Source: Alistipes megaguti
GTDB taxonomy: Bacteria; Bacteroidota; Bacteroidia; Bacteroidales; Rikenellaceae
Assembly: GCF_900604385.1 (NCBI RefSeq)
Contig: NZ_LR027382.1
Location: 1,568,501-1,632,500 of the forward strand
DNA length: 64,000 bases
Direction of reading: 5' to 3'
The stretch's first letter is position 1. Each line of letters starts with the position of its first letter. Both the position numbers and the translations under genes were made by a program. Positions 35,931 through 44,952 of this stretch are shown here, piece after piece. Under the pieces are notes generated by a model. It searched no databases. It worked only from the letters and a program-made list of their open reading frames with translations, and was not told the DNA's origin.

Positions 35931-36269
35931 TGTTTCTGGTGGGTGTGGGTGTGGGTGCGGGCGGGAGCGGAGGATGCCGGGGAGAGGGAGCTGTGGGTTG
36001 CAGTATTCGCGGGAATTGCGGAACGGCGGAACGGCGGAGGCGGGAACGACATGATGGCAGCAGGAACGGCATGATGGCGGCGGGAAGAGCAGGCGCTGCC
36101 GGACGTTAGGTCAGCTGGACGATAGGGTGGACGGACGAAAGGACGACGGTCTGCCGACGGACTTGCCGGATGTCTGCCGGTAGTTCGCCGTTCGTCCGTC
36201 GTCGGTTGTAGCCCGGGTGCAACTCTCCTTGGCTCAGCCTCCGTCTTCCCCCCCCCTCCTCCCTCCTCC
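35931..36269. other. intergenic region, low-complexity
   Basis: Contains GGGTGTGGGTGTGGGTGCGG and GGAACG/GGCATGATGG repeats and a C9 tract at 36248-36256. No gene recognised. Confidence 0.4.
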
Positions 36270-36311
36270 AAAAAAATGCGACGACCGCCTTTTCGGGCGG
36301 CCGTCGCGGCA
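36270..36311 (-). terminator. terminator of xerC-hpf unit
   Basis: On the minus strand GCGAC-GG-CCGCCC pairs with GGCGG-TC-GTCGC around a GAAAA loop, followed by a seven-base T run. Confidence 0.75.
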
Positions 36312-36347
36312 TTGGTTAGTTAAGGATTAGTTAGGTTGGTGGGAGTT

Positions 36348-36647
36348 CTATTTGTTATCCTGTTTTGACTTGAATTTGTCGATCTGCCGCTTCAGGGCGT
36401 CGATGGCCTCATCAACCGACTCCTCGAAGGCCTTCGACTGGTGGCAGGCCACCAGATCTTCGCCCGGCATGTGGAGCGTGATGGTTGCTATCTTGTTTCC
36501 CTTTTCGTGGTCCTTATCGAGTTTGAGAATAACGTCGGCGCCGGTTGAGCGATCCGCAAAGCGGTCCAACTTTGCCATTTTGGCATTCACGAAATCGATG
36601 AGCCGTTTGTCGGCATCGAATTTCACGGATTGAATCTGTACGTTCAT
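36348..36647 (-). CDS. hpf: ribosome hibernation promoting factor (HPF/RaiA family)
   Basis: 99 aa from the ATG at 36647. It binds the 30S decoding centre and inactivates ribosomes in stationary phase. MNVQIQSVKFDADKRLIDFV and KLDRFADRSTGADVILKLDK match the beta-alpha-beta-beta-beta-alpha fold of short HPF, ending with the usual VDEAIDALKRQIDKFK helix. It follows xerC by 19 bases, a gene pair common in Bacteroidetes. Confidence 0.93.
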   Translation of the reverse strand: MNVQIQSVKFDADKRLIDFVNAKMAKLDRFADRSTGADVILKLDKDHEKGNKIATITLHMPGEDLVACHQSKAFEESVDEAIDALKRQIDKFKSKQDNK

Positions 36648-36666
36648 AACCTTACAGTTTAGAGAG

Positions 36667-37575
36667 TTAACACTTGCCATCCTTTTCGCGAGGATGGGCT
36701 TTCGCGTAGGCCTCCCGGAGCCGTGCGATGCTGTTGTGAGTGTAGACCTGCGTGGCCTCAAGCGAGGCGTGACCCAGGAGTTCCTGGATTTCGCGCATGT
36801 CGGCGCCTCCGTTGAGCAGGTGTGTGGCAAACGTGTGTCGGAGGACGTGCGGGCTCTTTTTCCCCTGGACGCCGCCCCGGGCGAGCTCCTCCTTCACGAT
36901 GCGGTACACGGTGATCCGGGCAATGCGTTTTCCTTTGTGAGTTAAAAATAGTGCTTTTTCCGTAGAATTGCAAATATTTTGCCGCTCAATTAGCCCGATG
37001 TAGTGCAAAATCTTCTCGCGCAGAAATTCCAGAATGGGGACGATGCGTTCCTTGTCGCCCTTGCCACGGACGCGCAGCGAGGTGTAGTTGTCGGCGAAGT
37101 CGTCGCGGTTGATGCCGATCAGTTCGGCCAGCCGGAGCCCGCAGGCGTAGAGCATCAGGACGATGAGCGAATTGCGCTCGCAGCGGAAGTCGTCGGTCGG
37201 GAATTCGCAGTCGCGGACGATGCCGCCCATGCGGCTTTCGGGAACGAAGGCCGGCAGCCGCCGTGAGGTGCGCAGCGACGAGACGGGCTGCGTGACGTTG
37301 CGTTCGACGACCCCGCGGGCGAGCAGCCAGCGGAAGAAACTCCGCAGCGACGAGACTTCGCGGTTCATCGAGGCGGCTCCCAAACGGCACGCTTCGGTGC
37401 GGTGGAGGATCCAGGCGCGGATGTCGTCCGTCGTGATGCGCCGCAGCTCCTCTTCGGAGTCGGCACACCCCGTCCAGGCCAGGAATTGCGATACGTCGTG
37501 GCGGTAGTTGCGGACCGTCAGGGGCGAGTATCGCCGTTCGGCTTCGAGGTATCGGACAAATTCATCGAGCAGCAT
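36667..37575 (-). CDS. xerC: tyrosine recombinase XerC/XerD family
   Basis: 302 aa. Start MLLDEFVRYLEAERRYSPLTV is typical of Xer proteins. The catalytic domain has ACGLRLAELIGI (Arg I), VRGKGDKERIVPI (Lys), SPHVLRHTFATHLL (HxxR) and LGHASLEATQVYTH (His and Tyr). It resolves chromosome dimers at dif with a partner Xer. In contrast to the island integrase it has the full catalytic set. A TATCTTTG box (minus, 37587-37580) lies only four bases upstream of the start, implying a leaderless or very short-leader mRNA. Confidence 0.93.
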   Translation of the reverse strand: MLLDEFVRYLEAERRYSPLTVRNYRHDVSQFLAWTGCADSEEELRRITTDDIRAWILHRTEACRLGAASMNREVSSLRSFFRWLLARGVVERNVTQPVSSLRTSRRLPAFVPESRMGGIVRDCEFPTDDFRCERNSLIVLMLYACGLRLAELIGINRDDFADNYTSLRVRGKGDKERIVPILEFLREKILHYIGLIERQNICNSTEKALFLTHKGKRIARITVYRIVKEELARGGVQGKKSPHVLRHTFATHLLNGGADMREIQELLGHASLEATQVYTHNSIARLREAYAKAHPREKDGKC

Positions 37576-37579
37576 ACGG

Positions 37580-37607
37580 CAAAGATACCAAAAAAGACGT
37601 ACCTTTG
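37580..37607. promoter_or_regulatory. overlapping divergent -7 boxes of xerC and flavin reductase
   Basis: TATCTTTG on the minus strand (37587-37580) for xerC and TACCTTTG on the plus strand (37600-37607) for the 37634 gene, separated by 12 bases, so the two promoters probably interfere. Confidence 0.5.
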
Positions 37608-37633
37608 TCCGTAAAGCGAGAAAACGGCGAAAG

Positions 37634-38377
37634 ATGAAACAGAATTGGAAACCCGGCACGGTGCTCTATCCGCTGCCGGCCGTACTGGTGAGTTGCGGGG
37701 CGACCCCCGAGGAGTATAATCTGTTGACCGTGGCGTGGACCGGGACGGTCTGCTCGGATCCTCCGATGTGTTATATATCGGTGCGTCCCGAGCGCCACTC
37801 CTATGAGATTATCCGCCGCACGGGGGAGTTTGTCATCAACCTGACGACGCGTTCGCTGGCCCGGGCGACGGACTGGTGCGGCGTGCGGTCGGGGCGCGAC
37901 CACGACAAGTTCCGCGAAATGGGGCTGACGGCCGTGGCCTCGGAACGGGTGGCGGCGCCGGTGGTGGCCGAATCGCCGGTCAACATCGAATGTCGGGTGC
38001 GTCAGATTCTGCCGCTCGGGAGTCACGATATGTTTCTGGCCGAAGTGGTGGGGGTGCAGGCCGATGAGGCCTATATCGACCCCGCGACGGGGCGTTTCTG
38101 TCTCGAACGGGCCGACCCGATCGTCTACTCCCACGGCGAGTATTTTGCTTTGGGCGAAGCGCTGGGTCATTTCGGATGGTCGGTGCGCAAGAAGAGCCCG
38201 GCTCCGAAGTCTGCTGGTGTAAAACCTTCCAGTCCGGGCGCGGCAACCTCGGGAACGGCGAAACCGGCGGCTGCGAAACCGGCAGGCCGAAAACAGCCGT
38301 CCGTCGGATCGCATCGCGGAGCCGTTCGTCCCGGCGGCAAACGCCAGCCCCGGAAGCCGGCGCCGAAACGCAGCTGA
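37634..38377 (+). CDS. flavin reductase family protein with basic tail
   Basis: 247 aa. Residues 1-184 form a flavin reductase-like FMN-binding domain: PLPAVLVSCGATPEEYNLLT, CYISVRPERHSYEIIRRTGE, FVINLTT. The last ~60 residues are Lys/Arg/Pro/Ala-rich low complexity and look disordered and strongly basic; most relatives end at the core. The ATG at 37634 follows the -7 box TACCTTTG by 26 bases. Reduces flavin with NAD(P)H or acts on an unknown substrate in the cytosol. Confidence 0.88.
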   Translation: MKQNWKPGTVLYPLPAVLVSCGATPEEYNLLTVAWTGTVCSDPPMCYISVRPERHSYEIIRRTGEFVINLTTRSLARATDWCGVRSGRDHDKFREMGLTAVASERVAAPVVAESPVNIECRVRQILPLGSHDMFLAEVVGVQADEAYIDPATGRFCLERADPIVYSHGEYFALGEALGHFGWSVRKKSPAPKSAGVKPSSPGAATSGTAKPAAAKPAGRKQPSVGSHRGAVRPGGKRQPRKPAPKRS

Positions 38378-38604
38378 GCGGATTTTCTCCGTCGATCTTT
38401 TTTGGGGTGGGGCGGGCCCGCACCTCTTAAAGAGGGTGTTCTGGACCCTACTCCGGGCCGCCGCACAAGCCGGGGGGGGGAAGTGGCCCTTCCCCTGATA
38501 TTTCCCCTCCTCACCCCTCCTGGCCTCCCCCGGAGCCGCTGGTCTGCGGCGGAAAAAATGTCCCAATTGTTGCATAGGTTACCGATCGGAAGAAAATCGG
38601 GCCC

Positions 38605-38612
38605 TATCTTTG
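38605..38612 (+). promoter_or_regulatory. -7 box of FMN-protein pair
   Basis: TATCTTTG, 31 bases before the start at 38644; no -33 element at standard spacing. The upstream 230 bases hold a G9 tract (38472-38480) and no gene. Confidence 0.45.
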
Positions 38613-38643
38613 GGGCGGAATAGTTGAAAAAACAGATCCTATC

Positions 38644-39159
38644 ATGAAACTGATACTCAGCGACAGGCTTCTTGCTCTCGATCTGCCGGACGACGACGCG
38701 ATACGCTATGTGGATCTCTCGGCGCTGCGGATCGCCAACTGTGTGGGGTGTTTCGGCTGTTGGACCAAAACGCCCGGACGTTGTGTCATCCGCGACGATG
38801 CCACGCGGGTCTATCCGCTGATTGCCGCCAGCGACCGGGTGCTTTATGTGAGCCGGGTCCGCTACGGCGGTTACGATACGGTCATGAAACGCATGCTGGA
38901 GCGGGCGATTCCCGTGCAGCAGGCCTTCATCCGCCTTCATCACGGCGAGACCCACCATCTACAGCGGGCCGTCGTTCCGAAACGGGCCTCGATCGTTGCC
39001 TACGGAGCGCTCGATGCCGAAGAGCGGGCGATCTTCGAGGCGCTGGTGGCCCGCAATGCCCTCAATATGAATTTCGAACACTACCGCATCCATTTTGTCG
39101 AAGAGTCGGCCGTTGAGGCTGCGGTCCGGAAAATCCTCCAGACATGGAAAGAATCTTGA
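38644..39159 (+). CDS. flavodoxin-like FMN reductase family protein
   Basis: 171 aa. NCVGCFGCWTKTPGRCVIRDD is the Cys-rich signature of iron-sulfur or thiol-type flavodoxin-fold reductases, followed by ASDRVLYVSRVRYGGYDTVM. The N-terminal nucleotide loop is shorter than normal. It overlaps the next flavodoxin-like gene by 16 bases, so the two products are made together and may form a heteromer. Confidence 0.78.
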   Translation: MKLILSDRLLALDLPDDDAIRYVDLSALRIANCVGCFGCWTKTPGRCVIRDDATRVYPLIAASDRVLYVSRVRYGGYDTVMKRMLERAIPVQQAFIRLHHGETHHLQRAVVPKRASIVAYGALDAEERAIFEALVARNALNMNFEHYRIHFVEESAVEAAVRKILQTWKES

Positions 39160-39749
39160 TCCTGAACGGAAGCCCCCGGGCTCCGCGCTCAAATTCGAAA
39201 CGTTATGCAGGGCTCTTTGCCCGGTACAGCCCCCGCCCGACGGATTATGCCGAGATCCGGCGCAACAACCATGCGCAGCTCGCGGCCCGGATGGCGGAGT
39301 ATGGGGATGTGGTGCTGGTCTTTCCGCTCTATGCGGATGCGCTGCCCGTGACGCTGCTCGACTTTCTGAAGTCGCTGGAGACGGCGGCCCCCGGGCATCG
39401 CCCGACGATCTCGGTGCTTGTCAACTGCGGTTTCCAGGAGTATCGCCAGAACGAGACGGCCGTACGGATGGTACGCCTTTTCTGCCGGCGGAACGGCTAC
39501 GCCTTCGGTTCGGTGCTGATGCTGGGCAGCGGGGAGGCGATTCTCGAGTCGCCGTTCCGGTTTCTGGCCGTGCGCCAGGTCAAACGCTTCGCCCGCTCCG
39601 TGGCCGAGGGTCGCGCCGAGGTGCTGCATACAACCATGCCGCTGCCCAAACGGCTCTTCGTGATGGCTTCGACCCGCTACTGGATCCAGTACGGGCGGCA
39701 GTTCGGAGTGACCCGGGAGCAGATGCAGACCCCCGAAATCGAAGGGTGA
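39144..39749 (+). CDS. NAD(P)H-dependent FMN reductase-like protein
   Basis: 201 aa. ILILNGSPRAPRSNSKRYAG is the FMN phosphate loop. VVLVFPLYADALPVTLLDFL and VLVNCGFQEYRQNETAVRMV match flavodoxin-fold reductases. The C-terminal 70 residues are basic with a possible amphipathic helix. It forms a 16-base overlapping pair with the previous gene. Confidence 0.82.
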   Translation: MERILILNGSPRAPRSNSKRYAGLFARYSPRPTDYAEIRRNNHAQLAARMAEYGDVVLVFPLYADALPVTLLDFLKSLETAAPGHRPTISVLVNCGFQEYRQNETAVRMVRLFCRRNGYAFGSVLMLGSGEAILESPFRFLAVRQVKRFARSVAEGRAEVLHTTMPLPKRLFVMASTRYWIQYGRQFGVTREQMQTPEIEG

Positions 39750-39815
39750 TTGGCTCTCCCGCAGTCGGCATATGGGAGGCTTCGACCCTTCCTGCCCTCC
39801 TCCTGTCGAATCCTA

Positions 39816-40589
39816 CTATTTGGCGACAATCAGATCTACGCCGGCCTCTTCGAGTGCTGTGGATATCTGTTCGGAGACTTCGGCATCGGTCACGATCACG
39901 TCGACATCCTCCAATGATCCGATTCGTCCGAATCCGCGCTGCCCGAATTTCGTGGAGTCGGCCAAAACAATCGTCTTCGAGGCCGCAGCCATCATTCGTC
40001 GCGTCAGTTGTGCCTCCTCGATCGTCGAGGTGGTGATCCCGTGTTCGAGGTCGATTCCGTCGACTCCGAAAAAGAGCTTCGAACAGATGCAGTCCTCCAG
40101 ACCCCGGGTGGTCTCGCTGCCCAGTACCGACAGCGATTTCTTGTGGATCGTACCGCCCAACTGGACGACATTCACATTCTCGACATCGTTGAGCAGGACT
40201 CCGAGCCGCAGAAAGGGGGTTACAATGTTCAGGTTGTGCCAGGGCCTCATCCGAATCTCCTCGGCAAAGGCATATACCGTCGAGCCCGAGGCGATGATCA
40301 CCGAATCGCTGTCGTCCAGTAACTCCACGGCACGTCGGGCGATGGCCTGTTTGGCATCGCAGTTGATGTTGGCCTTGACGTGCACGTCAAGATCGGCCAC
40401 ATGCGGATTGGCCGGACGTGCGCTCCCGTGGACCTTGTAGAGAAGCCCCTTGCTTTCGAGGATCTTCACATCCTTGCGGATGGTGACCTTCGTGACTCCC
40501 AGCTCGTTGGCAATGTCCGTAATACGCACGAATCCGTGTTCATTCAGCGAATCGAGAATATATTTGTGCCGTTCGGCAATACTCAACAT
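39816..40589 (-). CDS. DeoR-family transcriptional regulator
   Basis: 257 aa. N-terminal winged helix (RHKYILDSLNEHGFVRITDI, ELGVTKVTIRKDVKILESKG, about 5-58) and a DeoRC sensor domain (SVIIASGSTVYAFAEEI, VVQLGGTIHKKSLSVLG, KLFFGVDGIDLEHGI). DeoR proteins usually sense phosphorylated sugars or glycerol phosphate (GlpR). Encoded behind the transporter and glycerol-1-phosphate dehydrogenase on the same strand with its own promoter, so it is the likely regulator of the 40.7-59.2 kb locus. Confidence 0.9.
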   Translation of the reverse strand: MLSIAERHKYILDSLNEHGFVRITDIANELGVTKVTIRKDVKILESKGLLYKVHGSARPANPHVADLDVHVKANINCDAKQAIARRAVELLDDSDSVIIASGSTVYAFAEEIRMRPWHNLNIVTPFLRLGVLLNDVENVNVVQLGGTIHKKSLSVLGSETTRGLEDCICSKLFFGVDGIDLEHGITTSTIEEAQLTRRMMAAASKTIVLADSTKFGQRGFGRIGSLEDVDVIVTDAEVSEQISTALEEAGVDLIVAK

Positions 40590-40629
40590 GGTTTTATGGT
40601 CAAAAGTGCAACAAAAAGGTTGTCAAAGG

Positions 40630-40660
40630 CAAATATAGGGAGAATTCTGCTCTTTCCCAA
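40630..40660 (-). promoter_or_regulatory. promoter of deoR-type gene
   Basis: Minus strand TTG (40660-40658), 20 bases, TATATTTG (40637-40630). Confidence 0.65.
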
Positions 40661-40718
40661 GGAAAATAGCTGAGTAAACGGCTGTCACTCACCCTTTCCC
40701 CAATTGCCGGGAGTTCTG

Positions 40719-42188
40719 TCAATGCTCTGCGTTTGCTTCGGTCGAGTAGCCGTCGGCCCGGGCGCCCCACATCAGCAGGAAGACTCCCATGCCGACCAGC
40801 GCCATGCCGAGAATCCCCACATAGGCCCAGTTCCAGCCGTAATGCTGCGCCACGAAGCCGAGTCCTACGCCCGAAACGAGCGTCGAGGCATATCCGAAAA
40901 GGCCTGTCAGACCGTTTGCCGTTGCGGCGGCCTTTTTCGTGGCCTGATTGGCGGCGGCGATTCCGATCAGAGCCTGCGGTCCGTAGATGCAGAACCCTGC
41001 GGCGCACAGTGTGGCGAAGAGCAGCCAGATCGGGGCATCGGCGGGCAGTTGCCAAAAGAGGAAAACGAAGAGTGCGGCTCCGGCCATGCAGAAGACACAG
41101 GTGCGGTGAGCACGTCCCTTCAGCCAGCGATCCGTGACCCATCCGGCAAAGAGCATTCCGAGGATTCCGGCGATCTCGAACATGGCGACCAGCCAGCCCG
41201 CATGGGCCATGCTGACCCCTTTCGATTGACTCAGCAGCGAAGGCCCCCAGTCCAAAACCGAGAAGCGGACGACGTAGACGAAAAAGTTGGCGACGCCGAG
41301 GGTCCAGATCAACGGATTGCGGAAGACGTGCTTCATGAGAAAAGCCTTGTATTCGGAGCCTTTGCGGTCGGAGCTTCCGGTTGTGGGGGCGCTGCTGACT
41401 TCGGTCCCTTCGAGTTCGGGCAGACCGACTGATGACGGTGTGTCGCGCAGGGAAAAGACCAGCCCGATGGCTCCGGCGAAGGCGATCGCCGAGGGAATCC
41501 AGAAGCACCACCGCCAGGCTCCGAAGTGTGCGGCAAAACTCATTACCGTAGCCATCCCTTCGGAATCCGAACTCTCGATCCCCAGATTGGCCGCAATCCG
41601 TGCCACGGCTTCAGGGTCGGCCGAGAGGTTCTGCCCGAGGTGCCCCATGATGTAGCCGCAGAGGATCACCACAAGACCCGCCCCGATGGAGTGCGAGGTG
41701 TTCCACAGTGACATCTTTGTTGCCAGCTCCGTAGGTGGGATCCAGTGGGTCAGCAGTCGGGCGCAGGGCGGGAATCCGGACCCCTGCAGCAATCCGTTCA
41801 CCATCCACATGATGCCCATGAAGAGGATCATCGTGTTGGTGAAGCGGTCACCCGTATGTTCGCCCGTGATCCAGTAGGAGATGTCCTCGCCGAAACCGAA
41901 GGCGAAGTTGGACAGGGCGCAGAGGGCCAGTCCGATGGCCATGTACCAGCGGGCATTCATGCGGTCGGCCAGGATGCCGTTCACGAAGCGTGAGAGACCG
42001 TAGATGATGCCGTTGAGCGTCAGGAAAATGCCGAGGCTGACCTTCGAGATGCCGAGGTCGGCCTCCAGACCGGGCATCGCCAGCGAGAAGTTCTTGCGCA
42101 CGAAATAGAAGAGCGCATAGCCGATCATTGTGGCGAGGATCGTGCGCATCTGCCAATGTTTGAAACGCTTGTTCTGTTCGGGTGTCAT
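40719..42188 (-). CDS. OPA-family MFS transporter (GlpT/UhpT type)
   Basis: 489 aa, about 12 hydrophobic helices. YALFYFVRKNFSLAMPGLEA and SRFVNGILADRMNARWYMA are typical of organophosphate:phosphate antiporters such as GlpT, UhpT and PgtP, and GLLQGSGFPPCARLLTHWIP matches the GlpT central motif. It exchanges an organic phosphate for inorganic phosphate across the inner membrane. Its position next to glycerol-1-phosphate dehydrogenase suggests a glycerol phosphate substrate. A TATCTTTG box lies at 42222-42215. Confidence 0.9.
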   Translation of the reverse strand: MTPEQNKRFKHWQMRTILATMIGYALFYFVRKNFSLAMPGLEADLGISKVSLGIFLTLNGIIYGLSRFVNGILADRMNARWYMAIGLALCALSNFAFGFGEDISYWITGEHTGDRFTNTMILFMGIMWMVNGLLQGSGFPPCARLLTHWIPPTELATKMSLWNTSHSIGAGLVVILCGYIMGHLGQNLSADPEAVARIAANLGIESSDSEGMATVMSFAAHFGAWRWCFWIPSAIAFAGAIGLVFSLRDTPSSVGLPELEGTEVSSAPTTGSSDRKGSEYKAFLMKHVFRNPLIWTLGVANFFVYVVRFSVLDWGPSLLSQSKGVSMAHAGWLVAMFEIAGILGMLFAGWVTDRWLKGRAHRTCVFCMAGAALFVFLFWQLPADAPIWLLFATLCAAGFCIYGPQALIGIAAANQATKKAAATANGLTGLFGYASTLVSGVGLGFVAQHYGWNWAYVGILGMALVGMGVFLLMWGARADGYSTEANAEH

Positions 42189-42282
42189 CGCGGTTAAATG
42201 GAAGTTTCGATCAACAAAGATAGTCTGTTTGGAGGAGAATGCGGCTACAAAATGATGAAAACGGAGTCCGGTCGGGTTGCCG

Positions 42283-43623
42283 TCAATGGATACTCCATAC
42301 GCAACCCGGACCGAACAACCGTTTGAGCCACTCCTCCAACCATCCGCAGCGGAAGACGACGTCGATGACCGAATAACGGCTCCGCATGTAGGGGAGTTTC
42401 CGGAACGCTTCGAGGAAACGTGTGCGCGAGACGCCGATCTGCTCCGGTTCGAAGGGAGCTCCGACGAGTTTCAACCGCTGCTGTACCTCTCCGAAGGGGA
42501 TAATCTGCCGGCGGATGCGCTCCCGCAATTCGGGCCATGCCTTTTTCAGACGCGACAACTCTTCGCGCAGCCCCTCTTTGTCGACGTATTTGTTGCGGGT
42601 CTCCTTCAGTGCCCGGGCTATGAGTTCGGCATTGCCGCCGAAAAGGGCCCGGATATCGGATTCTGTCTCGTCCCAGGATCGCCAGGCTGCGACGCAGCGC
42701 TCGATGTCGAGCTGCTCGACGGGGGCCTCCAGCAGCATCTCGAAGAGGGCCGTTGAGGCCAGCGTCCCGATTCCGACCTTGAAGCCGTGGGAGACCGAGG
42801 CGCCGTTGTGGCGCAGGTGTTCCATGTCCCACAGGTGGCTGAACTGATGCTCGGCCCCCGAGGCGGGACGGCTCGACTGTACGGCCTGCATGGCAAAGCC
42901 GCTCAGAAGCAGTCCTTCGGCCAGTTGGCCGGTCTTTTCGACCTCTCCGGCGTGGACCCCGGCCGGATCGGAAAGAGCCTCCTGGAGATCGTCCTGAACC
43001 AGTGCGAAGGCAAACGGATCGATCGGATCGGAGCCGACGGCGTCGGCCAGCATCCAGTCGGCGCCGGCGGGAATCTTGGCGATCAGGTCGGCGTAACCCG
43101 AAGCGGAGAGCTCGGAGGGAGCGGCTGCGGCAATGGAGGGGTCGAACAGCATCCCGAGCGGTGCCGGGCAGTCGAACGTCTGTTTGTTTCCGTCCTTCGT
43201 GATCGAAGCGCCGTAGGCGGTATATCCATCCATCGAAGCGGCCGTGCCGACGGTCATGTATCGGCGGCCGTTGTGGTGGGACGAGAGTTTGGTCAGGTCG
43301 TTGATGACGCCCGAGCCGACGGCTACCGGAATGGCGTCGGTGTGGGCCAGGACGTTGTCGAGCTCTTCGATGAAGCGCCACTCGGCGTAGAGCGACGGGT
43401 CGTCGAAAATATGGGGTTGATCCTGCTGGATTCCGGCTTCGTACAGGTGTCGGTGGATCTCTTCTCCGGCCACGCGCCATGTGTTGAGATCCGCTACGAC
43501 GACGGCCCGTTTTCCGGGGAAGAGTTGTGTGAAGAGTTCCGCCACATGGGGAAGTGTCCCGACTCCGAATACCACGGCCCGGGTGTCGGTCGTGCGCATC
43601 AAAGCGTTTTCAATCTTATTCAT
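42283..43623 (-). CDS. sn-glycerol-1-phosphate dehydrogenase (AraM/EgsA family)
   Basis: 446 aa. Iron-type alcohol dehydrogenase fold: AVVFGVGTLPHVAELF, IPVAVGSGVINDLTKLSSHH (NAD-binding), MTVGTAASMDGYTAYGASIT, then the metal site region (HQFSHLWDMEHL, SVSHGFKVGIG). These proteins interconvert dihydroxyacetone phosphate and glycerol-1-phosphate. The start at 43623 was chosen because the upstream extension covers a promoter. Divergent from the glycerophosphodiesterase gene; upstream of the OPA transporter by 94 bases. Confidence 0.88.
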   Translation of the reverse strand: MNKIENALMRTTDTRAVVFGVGTLPHVAELFTQLFPGKRAVVVADLNTWRVAGEEIHRHLYEAGIQQDQPHIFDDPSLYAEWRFIEELDNVLAHTDAIPVAVGSGVINDLTKLSSHHNGRRYMTVGTAASMDGYTAYGASITKDGNKQTFDCPAPLGMLFDPSIAAAAPSELSASGYADLIAKIPAGADWMLADAVGSDPIDPFAFALVQDDLQEALSDPAGVHAGEVEKTGQLAEGLLLSGFAMQAVQSSRPASGAEHQFSHLWDMEHLRHNGASVSHGFKVGIGTLASTALFEMLLEAPVEQLDIERCVAAWRSWDETESDIRALFGGNAELIARALKETRNKYVDKEGLREELSRLKKAWPELRERIRRQIIPFGEVQQRLKLVGAPFEPEQIGVSRTRFLEAFRKLPYMRSRYSVIDVVFRCGWLEEWLKRLFGPGCVWSIH

Positions 43624-43730
43624 GCGAGTTGATTTTGGTTTCCTATATGTTGGGGGGAGCAGGACGATGAGTTCTGATTCCCGAAATTTCGTATGTGTGT
43701 GGTCTCTTTCGGCCGGAGTTTCAAGCAGGA

Positions 43731-43761
43731 CAAAAATAAGCACAAATTTTCTTTTCTGCAA
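43731..43761 (-). promoter_or_regulatory. promoter of glycerol-1-phosphate dehydrogenase unit
   Basis: Minus strand TTG (43761-43759), 20 bases, TATTTTTG (43738-43731). The rest of the 411-base divergent region to 44034 is AT-rich with no clear plus-strand promoter. Confidence 0.6.
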
Positions 43762-44034
43762 GAGAAAGCAAATTAAAAATATATAATTGGAAATAAATAG
43801 AAAGTATTATAGGGCTTATAAAGGAAAATGTGGTAATTTGCTTTATTGAGTTAATCGTTTGATTTGCAATATTTTAGTTTGTTGTTTTTCTTTATTAAAA
43901 TTTTTGAAACAGAAATTTAACAGGTTAAAAGTTGCTAAAAAGAAAATTAAAGCATAAATTTGGATGCTGGAAAACAGGACGTATGCCCGAAAACAGAAGC
44001 ATTATAAAAATAGGAAACCTCAAAAAATACCGTC

Positions 44035-44934
44035 ATGAACAAACATCTACTTTCCCTTTTTGTCGGAATGTTTGCTTTGCTGGGCGTCTCATGCTCGGAT
44101 GCTCCCGCATCGGCAGGCGCACCTTATAGTATCGACATTCAAAGTCGTGCCGATCTTCATGCCTGGTTCCGCTACTCGCCGACCCGCCCGATTGTCATTA
44201 GCGGACATCGCGGCGGTATGATCTCGGGCTATCCTGAAAATTGTATCGAATCCTTCGAGAAGACCTTGACGATGATGCCGTCGTTCTTTGAGATCGACCC
44301 GCGCCTGACCCGCGACAGCGTGATCGTCCTGATGCACGACGCTACGATCGACCGGACGACCAACGGATCCGGGCGGGTGGCGGACTACACCCTGGCCGAA
44401 CTGCAGCAGTTCCGCCTGAAGGATCGTGACGGCAATCTGACGGAGTTCCGGATCCCGACGCTCGAGGAGGCTATTCGCTGGAGCCAGGGCCGGACGATCC
44501 TCAATCTCGATATCAAGGACGTTCCGTTGGAGTTCATGTCGCAGTTTATCAATCGTTTGGCTCCGGCCAATGTCATGTATACGGTCCGTAATGCCCGGCA
44601 GGCCCGGCTGTTGCTCGATCGGGATCCCGATGCCATGTTCTCGGCCTGGTGCAAGAATCTCGAGGAGTACCGCTCCTATTGCGAGGCCGGAATCCCCGCT
44701 TCGCAGATGATGGCCTACGTCGGTACGATGATGCTCGCAGATCAGCAGCCGCTCTATGATTCGCTGCATCGACAGGGGGTGATGTGCATGATCTCCGTGG
44801 CTCCGACTCATGACCGCCGAGCCTCGGAGGCTCAGAAACGGGGCGGCTACGAGCTGGAACTCCGCTCTGGCTGCGATGTGATCGAGACCGACTATCCGTA
44901 TTTGTTTTTGGGGCTGGACCTGGAGCGCCGCTAA
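44035..44934 (+). CDS. glycerophosphodiester phosphodiesterase family lipoprotein
   Basis: 299 aa. Lipoprotein signal FALLGVSCSD (Cys about 20). Catalytic motifs: ISGHRGGMISGYPENCIES (HRG and PEN), EIDPRLTRD, MHDATIDRTTNG (HD and RTT) and LDIKD, ending IETDYPYL. It hydrolyses glycerophosphodiesters to glycerol phosphate and alcohol, here outside the inner membrane. First gene of the plus-strand arm, 18 bases before the HAD phosphatase gene. Confidence 0.92.
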   Translation: MNKHLLSLFVGMFALLGVSCSDAPASAGAPYSIDIQSRADLHAWFRYSPTRPIVISGHRGGMISGYPENCIESFEKTLTMMPSFFEIDPRLTRDSVIVLMHDATIDRTTNGSGRVADYTLAELQQFRLKDRDGNLTEFRIPTLEEAIRWSQGRTILNLDIKDVPLEFMSQFINRLAPANVMYTVRNARQARLLLDRDPDAMFSAWCKNLEEYRSYCEAGIPASQMMAYVGTMMLADQQPLYDSLHRQGVMCMISVAPTHDRRASEAQKRGGYELELRSGCDVIETDYPYLFLGLDLERR

Positions 44935-44952
44935 CTTCAGTCAATTGATCGG

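Noticed and set aside
35931..36110. Short GT- and GGAACG-type repeats considered as a CRISPR or minisatellite
   Set aside because: Units are irregular and only a few bases long, without spacers.
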